Origin: a bacterium
GTDB lineage: Bacteria > UBA9089 > JASEGY01
Length of the DNA: 6,904 bases
NCBI GenBank assembly: GCA_030019105.1
Contig: JASEGY010000189.1
Coordinates: forward strand, 1-6,904
Direction of reading: 5' to 3'
Shown here: piece after piece, positions 6,039 to 6,904 of the stretch
How positions within the stretch are numbered: position 1 is the first letter of the stretch
Layout of the letters: the number at the start of each line of letters is the position of its first letter
The notes under the pieces: generated by a model
Databases searched by the model: none
What the model saw: only the letters and a program-made list of their open reading frames with translations
What the model was told of the DNA's origin: nothing
Made by a program: the position numbers and the translations under genes

Positions 6039-6521
6039 TTAACCTTCCTTGCCAGATTTATCACGGGTTTTTTGCACCAAAGCCCGTAATTTCCGGGTAG
6101 TCATATGGTCATAATATTCTCCATCTAAGACCACCACCGGGCCCAGGGCGCATGCGCCCAAACAATTAACCGTTTCTACGGTAAATTCGCCATCTTCAGT
6201 CGTTTCACCGGGCCTGACATTAAGTTGTCCCAGTATCTCATCTAAAAACTTAGGCGCTCCTCTCACGTGACAGGCTGTGCCCATACAGGCCGTAAGAATA
6301 TGTTTGCCTCGGGGCTTAAGAGTGAAGGCCTTATAAAAATTAGCTACCCTGAATACCTCAATAATAGGCACCTTCAATCTTTCTGATGTAACTCTTAATA
6401 CTTCTTCGGGAAGATAGTTGTAGGCCCCTTGAGCATCCTGCAACACTTCAATCAATTCGCAAGAATTGCCTTCTCTAGTTTCTAATATGTTATTAATCTC
6501 CTTTAAATCTACTGTTGTCAT
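6039..6521 (-). CDS. NuoE/HydC-like [2Fe-2S] subunit (24-kDa type)
   Basis: A 160-residue NuoE-family protein, normal in length. An N-terminal helical domain (about 1-70, with the family-typical IEVFRVANFYKAF at 54-66) precedes a thioredoxin-fold [2Fe-2S] domain with ligands C79-x4-C84 and C120-x3-C124. It forms the NADH module with the NuoF-like protein encoded next, from which it is separated by only 6 bases. It is the first gene of the four-gene operon. Its ribosome site is modest (AAGGA at 6536-6532, 10 bases from ATG), weaker than those of the downstream genes. The leader in front of it is long, about 260 nt, and carries an inserted repeat element. Equivalent subunits are called HndA, HydC or HoxE in different systems; I give no symbol because the enzyme here is not identified. 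Confidence 0.95.
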   Translation of the reverse strand: MTTVDLKEINNILETREGNSCELIEVLQDAQGAYNYLPEEVLRVTSERLKVPIIEVFRVANFYKAFTLKPRGKHILTACMGTACHVRGAPKFLDEILGQLNVRPGETTEDGEFTVETVNCLGACALGPVVVLDGEYYDHMTTRKLRALVQKTRDKSGKEG

Positions 6522-6613
6522 CTCTTATTTTTCCTTGTTGGTAAATTTTATCGGCGCCTGAACACAAAAAAAGCACCTCTTTCCCCTTAACGGGCTATGC
6601 AGACACCTTTGTC

Positions 6614-6742
6614 TATACTGATCCCATTTTGGTTTTGTGAAAATTTCAAGAGCGGATATTTACTATAACTTCGCGTTGATTCTTGCTGTCTGTCAGGTAC
6701 AGACAGCTTAATTTTTCACAAATCCTACCTGTGATCAGTATA
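6614..6742. mobile_element. 129-bp MITE-like element with terminal inverted repeats
   Basis: The ends are inverted repeats of about 33 bp. TATACTGATC (6614-6623) pairs with GATCAGTATA (6733-6742), and TTTGTGAAAA (6634-6643) pairs with TTTTCACAAA (6713-6722). The 10 bases between these blocks match at only 5 positions. Read as TA + TACTGATC ... GATCAGTA + TA, the ends would be flanked by duplicated TA, the target of IS630/mariner-type transposases. Inside sits a perfect 9-bp hairpin (6685-6707). It encodes no protein, so any movement would depend on a transposase elsewhere. The TIR structure is seen directly; the family is a guess, and a regulatory RNA structure is the alternative. Confidence 0.6.
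6685..6707. repeat. perfect 9-bp hairpin inside the MITE-like element
   Basis: GCTGTCTGT (6685-6693) and ACAGACAGC (6699-6707) are exact reverse complements around a 5-base loop. No T run follows on either strand, so it is not an ordinary terminator. In the operon transcript it would be a stable stem-loop nested inside the larger stem formed by the element's ends. Confidence 0.8.
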
Positions 6743-6758
6743 ACTTCTGTGGATTGCC

Positions 6759-6780
6759 TCTAATACCCCTTTGTATTAGA
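6759..6780 (-). promoter_or_regulatory. hairpin/dyad at the 5' end of the operon mRNA
   Basis: TCTAATAC (6759-6766) and GTATTAGA (6773-6780) form a perfect 8-bp inverted repeat with a 6-base spacer. It begins one or two bases after the predicted transcription start. It could be an operator placed at +2 to +23, or an RNA hairpin that protects the 5' end of the message. ATTG (6753-6756) and CAAT (6787-6790) extend the symmetry outward. No T run follows it in the direction of transcription. Confidence 0.6.
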
Positions 6781-6788
6781 TTGAGACA

Positions 6789-6817
6789 ATGATAACATAA
6801 GATTAAGATTGCGTCAA
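6789..6817 (-). promoter_or_regulatory. sigma70-type promoter of the redox operon
   Basis: On the minus strand TTGACG (6817-6812) and TATCAT (6794-6789) are separated by 17 bp, and the TG of an extended -10 (TGn) is present at 6797-6796. Each hexamer is one or two bases from consensus. It is the only strong promoter I see upstream of the operon, and it places the start near 6782, on the far side of the MITE-like element from the first gene. Confidence 0.75.
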
Positions 6818-6832
6818 CTGATTTTTTCAGTT
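6816..6832. promoter_or_regulatory. dyad overlapping the operon -35 box, candidate operator
   Basis: AACTGA (6816-6821) and TCAGTT (6827-6832) are a perfect 6-5-6 inverted repeat, and its last two bases are the first two of the -35 box. A protein bound here would touch RNA polymerase, as repressor or activator. On the plus strand it is followed by TTTT, so a weak terminator for a gene coming from the left is an alternative; no such gene exists here. Positions 6833-6904 hold nothing I can assign. Confidence 0.4.
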
Positions 6833-6904
6833 TTTTGGGGTTGAGGTTCCGAGACCGTTTTGAAATTGGGACTTCTATGATTTATGCTTGATTTTACTGG
6901 GCTT

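Larger units (their letters stand above)
6522..6782 (-). other. predicted long 5' leader of the redox operon
   Basis: From the predicted transcription start (about 6782) to the first ATG is roughly 260 nt. Reading along the message it holds a hairpin at the very 5' end, a 129-bp inverted-repeat element, about 90 nt of ordinary sequence with a U7 run (6572-6566), and the ribosome site. I recognise no riboswitch class and no coding region in it. Most of its length comes from the inserted element. The start point is inferred from the promoter boxes. Confidence 0.5.

Noticed and set aside
6039..6521. Reading the operon as a hydrogenase or as respiratory complex I
   Set aside because: No H-cluster domain, no NiFe subunits, no membrane Nuo subunits and no molybdopterin domain are present; only the NADH and electron-transfer modules are.
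6566..6600. U7 run in the operon leader as an attenuator or riboswitch terminator
   Set aside because: Only a 3-4 bp stem (CCC/GGG around TTAA) lies near it and it is too far away; no proper stem directly precedes the run.

Overview
The window looks like chromosomal DNA from an anaerobic bacterium of moderate GC content. The evidence is a complete operon for soluble, NAD-linked iron-sulfur/flavin redox proteins of the hydrogenase/NuoEFG type, consensus sigma70-like promoters, and strong Shine-Dalgarno sites in the operon. No marker gene fixes the phylum. Nothing here points to a phage or plasmid, although the left third (a DUF4143-type ATPase, repeated palindromes, and a small repeat-containing membrane protein) has an accessory flavour.

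Layout. Positions 1-492 (+): a consensus promoter and a 101-residue protein with one membrane helix and a heptad-repeat coiled coil built from 21-bp DNA modules. Positions 493-569: a bidirectional terminator hairpin. Positions 570-1691 (-): an AAA_14/DUF4143 ATPase transcribed from a perfect-consensus promoter so close to the ATG that the mRNA should be leaderless. Positions 1793-1824: a second terminator palindrome, closely related in sequence to the first, ending the operon to its right. Positions 1858-6521 (-): four tightly spaced genes, in transcription order a NuoE/HydC-like [2Fe-2S] subunit, a NuoF/HydB-like NADH-FMN subunit with extra ferredoxin domains, a HoxU/NuoG-N-terminus-like iron-sulfur subunit, and a glutamate-synthase-like FMN enzyme. 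Positions 6522-6904: a long leader and promoter region holding a 129-bp element with terminal inverted repeats (MITE-like), a hairpin at the predicted 5' end of the mRNA, a strong promoter, and a dyad overlapping its -35 box.

How the genes fit together. The NuoE-like and NuoF-like proteins have the domain set of the electron-bifurcating HydBC (BfuBC-type) core. In HydABC that core feeds a catalytic HydA subunit. Here the HydA-like protein has no H-cluster domain and has lost the His-Cys3 cluster motif. The gene that would encode the catalytic partner is instead a GltB-like FMN domain protein with no glutaminase domain, no recognisable [3Fe-4S] motif, and a new N-terminal four-cysteine motif. 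The best reading is a four-subunit NAD(H)-linked, possibly bifurcating, oxidoreductase whose third substrate is unknown. This is the most interesting system in the window. The assignment of a shared complex is inferred from gene order and spacing, and I cannot tell from sequence alone whether it has been described.
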